Source: CAIXPS01 sp034430115 (lineage in GTDB: Bacteria; Chloroflexota; Anaerolineae; J036; Brachytrichaceae). Taken from it: a stretch of 63,605 nt of DNA. Shown one piece after another: positions 50,528 through 59,164 of this stretch. Made by a program: the position numbers and the translations under genes. Below the pieces are notes generated by a model. That model worked only from the letters and a program-made list of their open reading frames with translations. It was not told where the DNA came from and ran no database searches. Location of the stretch: assembly GCA_034430115.1 (NCBI GenBank), contig DAOUFG010000054.1, forward strand, positions 1-63,605, written 5' to 3'. Within the stretch, counting starts at the first letter, position 1, and each line of letters starts with the position of its first letter.

Positions 50528-51712
50528 TCACCCTAGTCTGCCGAATTCACGCTCCAGTTGTGTCACACCGATCTGGATCATCGTCGGGCGACCATGCGGG
50601 CAGGTGCGTGGCGAATGGCACGCTTCCAGGTCGCGCACCAGGGCGGCCATCTCGGCGTAGGTCAAAACGCGACCGGCCTTGATCGCCATGCGCTTGCATA
50701 CGCGGCGCACCACGCGCGCCTCGATGTCTTTGGCCAGCGGCGCGTCGCCCATTTCCAGGTCGGCCACGATTTCGCGTAGCGCGGCGGCGATGTCATCCTG
50801 GATCATCTCGGCCGGCACCGTGCGCACCAGGAAGGTGTTGCCGCCGAAATGATCGATCTCAAACCCGAGTTCGTGCAACGTAGCCAGGTTTTCTTCCAGC
50901 AGATGCGCGCTCTCGGCCGGCACGTCCACGGGGGCTGGGTCCAGCAGGTTTTGTGCGACGGTGCTGCCCATCTCGCGCGCGGCCATCATGCGCTCATACA
51001 TGATGCGCTCGTGGGCGGCGTGCTGGTCGATCAGGTACAGCCCTTCCGGCCCCTCGGCGATGACGTAGCTGGCCGCCAGTTGGCCCAGGATGCGCAGCGC
51101 GGGCAACTGGGGGAATCTTGGATTGGCTGCCGAGATTTGAGACTCGAGATTGGGGATTGGAGATTGTGGCGGGGCGTTACGGGCGATCCCCACACGGTCC
51201 CAGGTTTCGGAACCGGCGAGGGGGGATTGGAGATGCGCAGGCGGGGGTTGGAGATTGGAGATTGGAGATTGTGCATCTCCAGCTTCCAGTCTCGAATCGC
51301 CAATTTCTAATCTCACATCCCCGCTCTCCTGTCTTCGATCCACAAAAATACTGGGCGGCTCGGGCACGGGCAGGTGATCGAGCAAGGCGCGGCGCACGGC
51401 GCGCTGGATGGCGCTGAAGACGGCTTCGGCGTCGCGGAAGCGTACCTCGGCCTTGGCCGGATGGACGTTCACGTCCACGTCCTCCGAGGGCAACTGCACC
51501 ATGATCACCGCCACGGGGTAGCGCCCGGTCATCAGCAGCGTGTGATATGCCTGGATCACCGCGTATGAGAGCTTGGCATCTTGCACGGGCCGGCCGTTGA
51601 CGAACAAAATGATCTTGCTGCGGTTGGCGTGATCCATCGCCGGCAACGCCACGTATCCGTGAACGTGGATCGAGGATTGGCGATTGTGGATTGACGATTG
51701 ACGATTAGGCAT
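50528..51712 (-). CDS. mutL: DNA mismatch repair MutL, C-terminal part (separate frame)
   Basis: This frame (open to 51784; ATG at 51712) encodes the MutL transducer end (ILFVNGRPVQDAKLSYAVIQ, with the catalytic Lys in NVHPAKAEVRF), a repeat-encoded linker, and the dimerisation/endonuclease domain with DQHAAHERIMYE (DQHAx2Ex4E) and CPHGRPTMIQ. The endonuclease type of MutL nicks the new strand in organisms without MutH. It lies in the +1 frame relative to the N-terminal part. The junction ATGCCTAA overlaps this ATG with the stop of the first part, so reinitiation, a real frameshift mutation or an assembly error are all possible. Confidence 0.85.
   Translation of the reverse strand: MPNRQSSIHNRQSSIHVHGYVALPAMDHANRSKIILFVNGRPVQDAKLSYAVIQAYHTLLMTGRYPVAVIMVQLPSEDVDVNVHPAKAEVRFRDAEAVFSAIQRAVRRALLDHLPVPEPPSIFVDRRQESGDVRLEIGDSRLEAGDAQSPISNLQPPPAHLQSPLAGSETWDRVGIARNAPPQSPIPNLESQISAANPRFPQLPALRILGQLAASYVIAEGPEGLYLIDQHAAHERIMYERMMAAREMGSTVAQNLLDPAPVDVPAESAHLLEENLATLHELGFEIDHFGGNTFLVRTVPAEMIQDDIAAALREIVADLEMGDAPLAKDIEARVVRRVCKRMAIKAGRVLTYAEMAALVRDLEACHSPRTCPHGRPTMIQIGVTQLEREFGRLG
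51120..51310. repeat. mutL: GATTGGA-type repeats inside mutL (linker, in frame)
   Basis: Tandem words GGAGATTGGAGATTGGAGAT (around 51250-51272), GAGATTGGGGATTGGAGATTG (51145-51168) and TCGCCAATTTCTAATCTC fill the coding region for the MutL linker. They stay in frame and translate as low-complexity QSPISNLQ/RLEIGDSRLEAGD peptides. The same words fill intergenic spacers. Confidence 0.7.
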
Positions 51713-51840
51713 TTGAGATTGGAGATTGTGCACTCGCGTCCTCCCCAGCCAATTCTGAGCTTGTTTGCGGTGATGAATCGTCAATCGTCAATGATAAATC
51801 GTCAATTCCATCAATCTCTGATTTCGAATCTCGAATCTCG
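51661..51840. repeat. mutL: GATTGACGATT-type repeats inside mutL at the frame break
   Basis: GGATTGACGATTGACGATTAGG (51688-51709), GAGATTGGAGATTG (51715-51728) and ATCGTCAATCGTCAATGATAA (51777-51797) sit between the ATPase and transducer parts of MutL, where homologues have a short loop. The reading frame changes inside this block. The tandem 8-nt ATTGACG(A/T) units would change frame with each gain or loss. Confidence 0.7.
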
Positions 51841-52511
51841 CCGACTGGGATCATCTGCTCCACGGCGCTGGCGCCGAAGACCTCGATCAACACGTCGCGC
51901 AGGTTGCCGTTGCCCAGCGATTGGAAGGCGCGCCGGTTATCGTGCAGCAGTGTGAAGCGCACGTGGGGGTAGGCCAGCGCATAGCGCGTGACCATCGCAT
52001 CGATGTGCCCGCGCTCGGTCTGGTTGGACTTCAAAAACTTTAGCCGTGCCGGCACGCGCGCGAAGAGATGCTCGATAGTCATCGTGGTACCGGGTGTGCG
52101 CCCGATGCGCTCCTGGCTAATGATTTGCCCGTTATCCACGCGAATCAACGTGCCGGTTTGCTCGTCCAAGTGGCGCGTGCTGCACGTCACCGAGCTGACC
52201 GAGGCCACGCTGGCCAACGCTTCGCCGCGAAAGCCCAACGTCATGATGTGCGATAGGTCATCCACCGAGCGCAGCTTGCTGGTGGCGTGGTGCATGAAGG
52301 CCAGCGTCACCTCATCGGCGCGAATGCCGCTGCCGTCGTCGCTGATGCGGATCAGTCGCCGCCCCCCTTCAGCGCATTCAATCTTGATGTCGCGCGACCC
52401 AGCGTCGATCGCGTTTTCCACAAGTTCCTTTACCACCGAGGCGGGCCGCTCCACCACTTCGCCGGCTGCAATGCGCGCCACCAAGGTGTCGGGTAATATC
52501 TGAATTGGCAT
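51705..52511 (-). CDS. mutL: DNA mismatch repair MutL, N-terminal GHKL ATPase part
   Basis: The 268-residue frame from ATG 52511 (MPIQILPDTLVARIAAGEVV) has the GHKL ATPase motifs: ELVENAIDAGSRDI, DDGSGI, TLGFRGEALASVASV and GRTPGTTMTIEHLF. It stops at 51705 after about 45 residues of repeat-derived sequence (RDSKSEIDGIDDLSL), before the transducer subdomain that supplies the catalytic lysine. It therefore needs the second frame to be active. The gene is downstream of recJ on the same strand (91-bp gap), suggesting a repair cluster. Confidence 0.88.
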   Translation of the reverse strand: MPIQILPDTLVARIAAGEVVERPASVVKELVENAIDAGSRDIKIECAEGGRRLIRISDDGSGIRADEVTLAFMHHATSKLRSVDDLSHIMTLGFRGEALASVASVSSVTCSTRHLDEQTGTLIRVDNGQIISQERIGRTPGTTMTIEHLFARVPARLKFLKSNQTERGHIDAMVTRYALAYPHVRFTLLHDNRRAFQSLGNGNLRDVLIEVFGASAVEQMIPVGEIRDSKSEIDGIDDLSLTIDDSSPQTSSELAGEDASAQSPISNA

Positions 52512-52602
52512 ACTTAAAATACAATGCGTCCGTCTTCGGATGCCCGGCTTGTTGAGCACCGGCGGCTATATTCAGCGTAGAAGCCTGGCATCCCGGAGAC
52601 CA

Positions 52603-54357
52603 TTAATGCTCTGCAGGGCGCAAGTCCTGCATGGCCAACTGCAATTTGCGTTCGCCATTCCACTCGTTGATATCGAGTTGGAAAGCTACGTCAATCTTAG
52701 CACCCGTGCTCAGTTCCCTGGCGCGCTCGCCCATGCGCCAACCGATTGCCTCCCACAGCGCACCGCGCGCATCCTTCAGGCGCAGTTGCAGGTGCGGCGG
52801 CTGATCGGACGGCTGGCCCACGCGCCGGATATTCTGCACCGTTACGTCGCAGGCGGCGAAGGTGGGCTTGAGGTTTGCCATGCCGTGCGGTTCCAGGCAG
52901 GCCAGTTGAGTATAAGTGTCCCACGAGAGTTTGTGCAGGTTCACCCGGCTGTCGATGCGCAAGGGGCGCGTCCAGCCGCCGGCGGGCTGCCGGCGCCGCG
53001 CGATTTCCACCAACCGCCGGCGTAGCTCGTCTATGTGGCTGGCCTGCATGGTAAACCCGGCCGCGGCGGCGTGCCCACCATAGCGCATCAATAGATCGTG
53101 GCATTCGTCGAGCGCCGCGGTGATGTTAAATTCGGCCACGCTGCGGCACGAGCCGCGCGCCTCGCCGCTTTCGGCGTCAGCCTTGCCGAGGCTGACGACC
53201 ACCGCCGGCTTATAGAAGCGCTCCACCAGGCGTGACGCGGCCAGCCCGATCACCCCGGCGTTGAAATCGCCGTCTGAGGCGAAGAGCAAGGGCACTTCTT
53301 CGTCGCCATCGGCGAAGGCGGTTTGTTCGGCAAGTTGTGCGACGGTGGCGGTGACCTTTTGGCGCTCGCTGTTGCGTTCGTTCAGCCGCAGCGCGAGCTG
53401 GCTGGCGAGTGATTCGTCATCCGTGCTGAGCAGCTCATAGGCGTCGCGCGCGGTGTCTAATCGCCCGGCGGCGTTCAGGCGCGGTGCCAGGGTGAACCCC
53501 ACCGTCTGCGCGGTGACGGCGCCGAGTTTGACCCGTGCGGCCAACGCCAGGAAGCGCACGCCCGGACGCGGCTGCGTGTTGATGCGGATCAATCCCTCGC
53601 GCACCAGTTGGCGGTTCTCGCCGACCAGGGGCACCACATCGGCCACAGTGCCAAGCGCCACCAGGTCCAGCAAGGGTTCCAGCGCCTCGGTTACGCTCTG
53701 GCCGTGCAGCCGTTCGGGGCTGCTGTCAAAGAGCCCCTGCGCCAGCCGATAGGCCACGCCCACCCCCGCCAGCGACTTGAAAGGGTAGGCGCAATCGGCC
53801 CGATGCGGGTTGAGCACGGCGTAAGCCCCTGTCAGGAGGCCGTCGCCCACCTCATGATGGTCGGTCACGATCAGGTCCAGCCCGATGTCGCGGGCGTGCG
53901 CGGCTTCCTGTTTTGCGCGCGCGCCGCAATCCACCGTGACGACCAGTTCCGCGCCCTGGGCTTTCAAATGGTCCAGCGCCTCGGCGTGCAGGCCATAGCC
54001 CTCGTCGAAGCGGTTGGGAATGTAGACCTGCGTGCGCGCTCCCAACAGATCCAGGGCTTGATGTAACAGCGCACAGGCCGTCACGCCATCGCAGTCGTAA
54101 TCGCCGTAGATGGCGATCTGTTCGCCTGCGCGGATGGCGCGCAGGATGCGCTCGATGGCCTTGGGCATGTCTTGCATGCACATTGGATCGGCTGTGTCGG
54201 GCTCGTCGGCCAAGAAGCGCTGCATGCTCTCGAAATTGGTCAGCCCGCGTGCCCATAGCACCTGTGCCACCAGAGGCGGAATTTCCGCCGGTGCGCTAAA
54301 GAATTGGATGGGGGCGTAAGGCGCAATGTCCCAGGTGGTGCGGTGTGTAGAAGGCAT
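52603..54357 (-). CDS. recJ: Single-stranded-DNA-specific exonuclease RecJ
   Basis: The 584-residue DHH phosphoesterase has all RecJ motifs: IAIYGDYDCDGVTA, VVTVDCGA, IVTDHHEVGD, RLNAAGRLDTA, ARGSCRSVAEFNI and YGGHAAAAGF. The OB-type domain lies at the end. It degrades single-stranded DNA 5' to 3' in recombination and mismatch repair, fitting its place before mutL. ATG 54357 begins MPSTHRTTWDI; SD is not obvious. A terminator separates it from the small membrane protein upstream. Confidence 0.95.
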   Translation of the reverse strand: MPSTHRTTWDIAPYAPIQFFSAPAEIPPLVAQVLWARGLTNFESMQRFLADEPDTADPMCMQDMPKAIERILRAIRAGEQIAIYGDYDCDGVTACALLHQALDLLGARTQVYIPNRFDEGYGLHAEALDHLKAQGAELVVTVDCGARAKQEAAHARDIGLDLIVTDHHEVGDGLLTGAYAVLNPHRADCAYPFKSLAGVGVAYRLAQGLFDSSPERLHGQSVTEALEPLLDLVALGTVADVVPLVGENRQLVREGLIRINTQPRPGVRFLALAARVKLGAVTAQTVGFTLAPRLNAAGRLDTARDAYELLSTDDESLASQLALRLNERNSERQKVTATVAQLAEQTAFADGDEEVPLLFASDGDFNAGVIGLAASRLVERFYKPAVVVSLGKADAESGEARGSCRSVAEFNITAALDECHDLLMRYGGHAAAAGFTMQASHIDELRRRLVEIARRRQPAGGWTRPLRIDSRVNLHKLSWDTYTQLACLEPHGMANLKPTFAACDVTVQNIRRVGQPSDQPPHLQLRLKDARGALWEAIGWRMGERARELSTGAKIDVAFQLDINEWNGERKLQLAMQDLRPAEH

Positions 54358-54382
54358 GCAGAATTGATTTGGCCGAAAAAGA

Positions 54383-54422
54383 AAACCCGGCTCAGGCCAT
54401 CCGGCAAGCTGAGCGCGGGTTT
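54383..54422 (-). terminator. Intrinsic terminator of the small membrane-protein gene
   Basis: AAACCCG-GCTCAG (54383-54395) pairs with CTGAGC-(G)-CGGGTTT (54409-54422). Read on the minus strand the stem is followed by TTTTCTTTTT. It lies 31 bases after the stop of the gene at 54453 and before recJ. Confidence 0.8.
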
Positions 54423-54452
54423 CAGTTTCTTACCAACCGAAATCACATGAAG

Positions 54453-54785
54453 CTAGAACCAGTTCTGATTCTTGCAGAAGTCGGTGATGAAGGGAATGAC
54501 GAATTCCTTTTCGTTGTAGGCCTGGACAGCGTAGTAAATCGTTACTGCGAGCCAGAGGATAGGAACCAAACACCCTACGACTGGGATGAGCCCCAGGATG
54601 ATGCTGATGACGGCCAGAACGACACCCAGGGCAATGCTTTGAACCGCGTGCTTGCGCATGACTGGGTTGGTCTTCATTGTATCGGATACCAGGATAACGA
54701 TACCGACGATTGGAATGGGGTAAGTGAGCGCGGATAGTAGCTTTTCATTGCTCGAATCACTAGTGGTCGGGGGCTGCTCGGACAT
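54453..54785 (-). CDS. Small DUF4870/Tic20-like membrane protein
   Basis: The 110-residue protein has a short polar N-terminus, then hydrophobic segments at about 22-35, 47-70 and 70-88, with MRKHAVQSIALGVVLAVISI between. This matches the DUF4870 (Tic20-like) small membrane family, whose role is unknown. AGGAGG lies about 11 bases upstream of the ATG and a strong terminator follows, so it is a well-defined single-gene unit. Confidence 0.8.
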   Translation of the reverse strand: MSEQPPTTSDSSNEKLLSALTYPIPIVGIVILVSDTMKTNPVMRKHAVQSIALGVVLAVISIILGLIPVVGCLVPILWLAVTIYYAVQAYNEKEFVIPFITDFCKNQNWF

Positions 54786-54899
54786 AGTTAAAGATCCTCC
54801 TCGCTAGATAACTAGATAGACAAATGGATGAATCTGAAATGAACGTTTATTATTCTAAGCCATAAATCGGCTTTCGCAAGAGGTTTAAGCTAACTTACA

Positions 54900-55841
54900 A
54901 TGGGAAATACACCAAAAATTCTGTTTATGGGCACCCCGCAGTTCGCCGTGCCGGTGTTGGATGCGCTCGCGCAACACTTTGACGTGGTGGCCGTGGTGAC
55001 GCAGCCCGACGCGCCGGCCGGTCGTGGCCGCAGCCTGCTGGCTTCGCCCGTCAAACAGTATGCGCTGCAACGCGGCCTGCCCATTTTGCAACCGCCCAGC
55101 CTGAAACCGCCCGAAGTGGTGGCCGCACTGCGCGATTATGCCCCCGATGCAATCGTGGTGGCGGCGTTTGGGCAGATTCTGCGCCGAGATGTGCTGACGC
55201 TGCCGCCGCGCAGTTGCGTCAACGTCCACGCATCATTACTCCCGCGCTGGCGTGGGGCTGCGCCGATCAGCGCCGCCATCGCCGCCGGCGACCGGACCAC
55301 CGGCGTGACGATCATGCTGATGGAAGCCGGGGTGGACTCGGGCCCCATCCTCTCACAGCGCAGCGAGCCGATTCGCGCCGACGATACGACGGCGTCGCTC
55401 ACCGAACGCCTGTCCACGTTGGGCGCGCAACTCCTGGTGGAGACGCTGCCGCGCTGGCTGGGCGGTGAAATCACGCCCCAACGCCAGGATGAGGCGCTGG
55501 TGACCAAGTGTGGCCAGCTTAAGAAGGAAGAGGGGCGCATCGATTGGACGCGCAGCGCGGCGCAGATTGAGCGGCACGTGCGAGCCATGATCCCCTGGCC
55601 GGTGGCCTGGACGACCTGGCAAGGCAAACAATTGCAGGTGAAGCAGGTGCGCCTGTGGCCACAGCCCCTTTCAGTGGCGCAGGTGCCCGGCGCCGTCTTT
55701 TCCAGCGCTAAGGCGCTGGGAGTACAGTGTGGCGAGGGCGCGCTGGAATTGTTGGAAGTGCAACTGGAAGGGAAACGCAGCATGCCCGCAGCGGACTTCA
55801 TGCGCGGCCAGCAGCAAATCATCGGCGCAGTCCTCGCGTAG
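54900..55841 (+). CDS. fmt: Methionyl-tRNA formyltransferase
   Basis: The 313-residue enzyme has ILFMGTPQFAVPVLDAL, AFGQILRRDVL and the formyl-folate site NVHASLLPRWRGAAPI, followed by the C-terminal tRNA-binding beta barrel. It formylates initiator Met-tRNA with 10-formyltetrahydrofolate. No def gene is beside it, unlike many bacteria. There is no SD; a TAAGCT box ends eight bases before the ATG, so a leaderless start is possible but weaker than elsewhere. Confidence 0.95.
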   Translation: MGNTPKILFMGTPQFAVPVLDALAQHFDVVAVVTQPDAPAGRGRSLLASPVKQYALQRGLPILQPPSLKPPEVVAALRDYAPDAIVVAAFGQILRRDVLTLPPRSCVNVHASLLPRWRGAAPISAAIAAGDRTTGVTIMLMEAGVDSGPILSQRSEPIRADDTTASLTERLSTLGAQLLVETLPRWLGGEITPQRQDEALVTKCGQLKKEEGRIDWTRSAAQIERHVRAMIPWPVAWTTWQGKQLQVKQVRLWPQPLSVAQVPGAVFSSAKALGVQCGEGALELLEVQLEGKRSMPAADFMRGQQQIIGAVLA

Positions 55842-55871
55842 GTCAACGTGTCAACGAATAGATGCAATGTA

Positions 55872-55892
55872 GGGCGAGTTGTTAACTCGCCC
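55872..55892. repeat. Short inverted repeat GGGCGAGTT/AACTCGCCC
   Basis: Nine-bp arms (55872-55880, 55884-55892) enclose GTT. The preceding TGTA and the motif resemble the larger GTAGGGGCG-type palindrome at 22954-23019. Confidence 0.5.
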
Positions 55893-55947
55893 CTGTAACA
55901 GGCCAACGGGGTCAATGAATAACGAATTGCGTTGGCCGTTCCAAAAC

Positions 55948-55982
55948 AAAAGGCCTTCCTGCGTGAAACAGGAAGGCCTTTT
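55948..55982. terminator. Bidirectional terminator between fmt and the nuclease-like gene
   Basis: AAAAGGCCTTCCTG (55948-55961) and its complement CAGGAAGGCCTTTT (55969-55982) form a perfect 14-bp stem with a 7-nt loop. It has A-run and T-run ends that serve both convergent genes. Confidence 0.88.
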
Positions 55983-56010
55983 GGTAAAACCAAAGCCGGA
56001 AATTACTCAC

Positions 56011-57045
56011 TCAGTACATATAACCGGAGATGGCGTAATAGATCGGTCGCAAGTCGCCGGATTGATAGACGAACACGTCGGTCAGCGTTTTGTATTGGCC
56101 GTTCCCCAAGTCCTCGAAGAGCCACGTGCGCGGGTTCGGAATCTGCAACATCTGGGGCATCCCTGGATCGTGCTCAAGCGTTTGCAACTTGGTCGTGCGT
56201 GCGCCTTGGACTGAGCTGTAATCCCAACCCCACTTCGGCGTGTAATAGGGATGGTAGATGTCCTTCACCACGTTTGCCGATGCCACGCCGTTATCAACCG
56301 TGATCAGCACCACGGCATCCTTCCAGCGCACATACATATCCGACAGTGTAATGACGGACCCGACAGGGTGATAGATAAACTTCCCGGACCATTCGCCGCT
56401 CACAGGGTTGGCCGCCTTGAGGATCGTGACGCAGTCACCATCGTGTAGCATGCTGATCTCCGGCAGATCACCGGTCACGGCTAGCCGCTCGGCGGTGATG
56501 GTGGTGCAGCTTCCCGGCGCAACGACTACGCTGGACTTCCAGCCGCATGTGCTCCAGCCGCCCACCTTGCTGGTGCGAGCTGTGGCCTCCAGGTCGTTCA
56601 GGTCGCCCTGATGCTTGATGTTCGGCGCGCTGATCGTCGCAACAGCATAGCCGCTCTTGATCAACTCCTCGCTGGTCATCCTGCCGTCCAGGAGATATAC
56701 ATAACGCAGGAGCGTGCCATCAGAGGTGGCGTCCAGCGCATCGCTCTCCAATCGTACCGTCTGGCCCATCACGAGCGACGCGTTTGCATCGCGCGCTGCG
56801 CTGCCCAGGCACTGGTCCAGTGCGGGCGCGGTGATACCGATGTAGCGTACTGTGGCGGTCGTACCATTCATGCTGACCTGGATGGTCTGCCCGTCGATCA
56901 CATTAACCACCTGTGCCTGTTGTGGGGCCAGGTCCAACACATCTGAGGGGCGTCGTCCTGCAGCCTGAGCCGGCTGTACGGGTGCTAATGCCATCACGGC
57001 GCATCCCAACAGCGCGGCAAGCGTAATTAACTTCTGTTTCATCAT
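56011..57045 (-). CDS. Exported thermonuclease (SNase)-like protein, active site degenerate
   Basis: The 344-residue protein starts MMKQKLITLAALLGCAVMAL with a signal peptide cut near PAQAA. A staphylococcal-nuclease-like domain follows (VVNVIDGQTIQVSMNG, TVRYIGITAP, GTLLRYVYLLDGRM, GYAVATI). The usual catalytic set is altered: the RLIGIDTPE motif reads RYIGITAPA, so the metal Asp and general-base Glu are gone. The later Arg position (DRYGR) reads TSDGT. Nuclease activity is therefore doubtful. A second half of about 150 residues has no assignment. ATG 57045 begins the signal peptide; a longer frame exists. Confidence 0.75.
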   Translation of the reverse strand: MMKQKLITLAALLGCAVMALAPVQPAQAAGRRPSDVLDLAPQQAQVVNVIDGQTIQVSMNGTTATVRYIGITAPALDQCLGSAARDANASLVMGQTVRLESDALDATSDGTLLRYVYLLDGRMTSEELIKSGYAVATISAPNIKHQGDLNDLEATARTSKVGGWSTCGWKSSVVVAPGSCTTITAERLAVTGDLPEISMLHDGDCVTILKAANPVSGEWSGKFIYHPVGSVITLSDMYVRWKDAVVLITVDNGVASANVVKDIYHPYYTPKWGWDYSSVQGARTTKLQTLEHDPGMPQMLQIPNPRTWLFEDLGNGQYKTLTDVFVYQSGDLRPIYYAISGYMY

Positions 57046-57212
57046 GGTTCCGGTTTTACCTCCGTGCAGAGAATATCTTAACCCCACCCGGCATGCTGCG
57101 CCAGTGACTGGTGACACATTCGAGGGTGACCGGCGTCATTTGATGCCAATTGCGGCTGGCAGGCGACGTATTTCCGGGTGGTTACGTCGCCTGCCAGGGT
57201 GATATTTGAGGG

Positions 57213-58073
57213 TTAACCGCGGATCGCACCGGCGGTGAGGCCGCGAATATAGTAGCGTTGCAGGAACAGGAACACAATAATCACCGGGATGACGGTGATC
57301 AACGAGCCGGCCATGCGGATGTTCCATTGAATGACCGTTTGCAGGTCAAGGTCTTTCAATTTGAGCGGCAGGGTGAACCAGTCGGGGTTGTTGAGCACGA
57401 TGGAGGGCCATATGTAGGCGTTCCAGGTGCCGATGAAATTCAAAATGCCCACCGTGGCGATGATGGGGGTCGCCAATGGGAAGAAAATGCGGAAGAAAAT
57501 TCCCCATTGCGAGGCCCCGTCCACGCGGGCTGCATCGTGCAGTTCGCCGGGGAGCGAGGCGAAATAGTTCCTGAACAGGAAGATAGACATCGGTCCGGCG
57601 CCGTTGATGATAGGCATGATGAGGCCCCCATAGGTCACCGCCTGTGATACATCACGCCCGATGAGACCGAGTGCCTTCAAGAGTTGGATCAGGGGCACCA
57701 GCACCGTTACGCCGGGCACGAACATCATGCCCAGGAAGCCGATGAACAGAACATTGCTGCCCTTGAAGCGTGCCTTGGCAAACCCAAAGCCGGCCATCGA
57801 GAACACCAGGATGATTCCCACCACCGCCAACACTGTGATGATCATGCTATTGAAGAAATAGCGGAAGAAGTTGAGCTGATCCCAGGTGTTGATGATGATT
57901 TCCGGGTGGAACTCGTGTGGAATCAACGACTGGCTGGAGAGTACTTCCTGGTTTGACTTTAACGAAGAAGACACCATCCAGAGAAACGGATACAGGCTGA
58001 GCAGCGCATAGGCCGTCAGGACGATGTAAGAAATGGCCGCGGAGATAGCATTGCGTATCTTATCCAGGTTCAT
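57213..58073 (-). CDS. Sugar ABC transporter permease, MalG type
   Basis: The 286-residue protein has six membrane helices and the EAA loop LHDAARVDGASQWGIFFRIF near residue 180, typical of the second permease of CUT1 carbohydrate importers. It is the last of the importer operon, 9 bp behind the other permease. No ATPase gene lies here, so a shared MsmK-type ATPase elsewhere is likely. Confidence 0.93.
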   Translation of the reverse strand: MNLDKIRNAISAAISYIVLTAYALLSLYPFLWMVSSSLKSNQEVLSSQSLIPHEFHPEIIINTWDQLNFFRYFFNSMIITVLAVVGIILVFSMAGFGFAKARFKGSNVLFIGFLGMMFVPGVTVLVPLIQLLKALGLIGRDVSQAVTYGGLIMPIINGAGPMSIFLFRNYFASLPGELHDAARVDGASQWGIFFRIFFPLATPIIATVGILNFIGTWNAYIWPSIVLNNPDWFTLPLKLKDLDLQTVIQWNIRMAGSLITVIPVIIVFLFLQRYYIRGLTAGAIRG

Positions 58074-58082
58074 GGTGTCTCC

Positions 58083-59075
58083 TCATGCCTCCGTGCGCTC
58101 GCGGAAGAAGCGCAGGTTGATCAGCGCGACGACGAAGACCAGCAGGAAGAGTATCCACGACATTGCGCTTGCCATGCCGAGTTGGCGCTGGTCACCGAAC
58201 CCATACTTGAAGATCTGTAACCCAACCACTTCGGTGTGGGCTGCCGGGCCGCCGTAGGTCATCAGGTAGACCATCTCGTAGCCCTGCAGCACGGCGTTGA
58301 TGCTGTTGATGACGATGATCACCGTCACCGGGTTGAGCAAGGGCCAGGTGATATCCCACATCAGGTGCCAGGCATTTGCGCCGTCGATGGTGGCGGCTTC
58401 ATACATTTCGCGGTCGATGGTTTGCAGCCCGGCCAGGTAGAGGATGGTCGCCATAGGCACCGCGCCCCAGATCATCACGACCATCAACGACGGCAAAGCC
58501 AGGTTCGCCTGACCCAGCCAGCCCTGTTTGGCCTGCAGGAACCCCAGGCCGATTGAGCCTAACACGCTGTTCAGCAGCCCATCGGGCTGGAAGATAAAAG
58601 TCCATACGTAATAGACGGCGATACCGGACGTGACCATCGGCAGCATGATGGCCGTGCGGTAAAACGATTGCCCGCGCCGTGCCCGGTTCAATGCGATGGA
58701 AAGCGGCAACGCGATGAGGATGGTGCCCGCCGTCACGAAGACGGCCATGATCCCGTTGTGCTCCAGGGCCTGCCAGAAGAAGCTCGAAAGCGTCGGTTCT
58801 GCATATAAGAATTGGGCGAAGTTGTCCAATCCCGCAAACTGGCAGGAAGGTGGGGCGCAGACGAATGGGATGACGGAGAAGTTGCCGAAGCCGTTCCAGC
58901 GGAAGAAGCTGAGCACGACCGAATAGATGACGGTGTATAGGCCGAAGATGAGAAAGATAATCACTGCCGGTAGCACGAACAGAACACCGCTGTTATCTTT
59001 CAAGTGTTGCCACAGGGTCTTGTGGCGCCGGTAGGTCATTGGCGGATGCTTTGCCTCGATCTGCGCTTGTGCCAT
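58083..59075 (-). CDS. Sugar ABC transporter permease, MalF type
   Basis: The 330-residue permease has an N-terminal helix after MTYRRHKTLWQHLKD, further helices and the EAA-type loop MYEAATIDGANAWHLMWDIT. It pairs with the MalG-type permease to form the pore of a CUT1 importer. ATG 59075 has AAGGAGT upstream; the frame extends 57 bases further into the hairpin region without an SD. A long palindrome between it and the binding-protein gene probably tunes its level. Confidence 0.93.
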   Translation of the reverse strand: MAQAQIEAKHPPMTYRRHKTLWQHLKDNSGVLFVLPAVIIFLIFGLYTVIYSVVLSFFRWNGFGNFSVIPFVCAPPSCQFAGLDNFAQFLYAEPTLSSFFWQALEHNGIMAVFVTAGTILIALPLSIALNRARRGQSFYRTAIMLPMVTSGIAVYYVWTFIFQPDGLLNSVLGSIGLGFLQAKQGWLGQANLALPSLMVVMIWGAVPMATILYLAGLQTIDREMYEAATIDGANAWHLMWDITWPLLNPVTVIIVINSINAVLQGYEMVYLMTYGGPAAHTEVVGLQIFKYGFGDQRQLGMASAMSWILFLLVFVVALINLRFFRERTEA

Positions 59076-59105
59076 GCTGTACTCCTTAATATTGGCGTCA
59101 AGCAA

Positions 59106-59134
59106 ACATGGCCGGCCATCATGGCCGGCCATGT
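59106..59134. repeat. Palindrome between binding-protein and permease genes
   Basis: ACATGGCCGGCCAT (59106-59119), one base, then its complement ATGGCCGGCCATGT (59121-59134); each arm is itself partly self-complementary. Such intercistronic hairpins commonly protect upstream mRNA, so binding protein is made in excess over permeases. Confidence 0.65.
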
Positions 59135-59164
59135 AACATCGTACGATTCTAGTGCGGAGAGGGA

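Noticed and set aside
51120..51310. GATTGGA repeats in mutL as a CRISPR or phage attachment site
   Set aside because: Units are 7-8 nt, irregular and found in many spacers; no integrase or cas gene is near.
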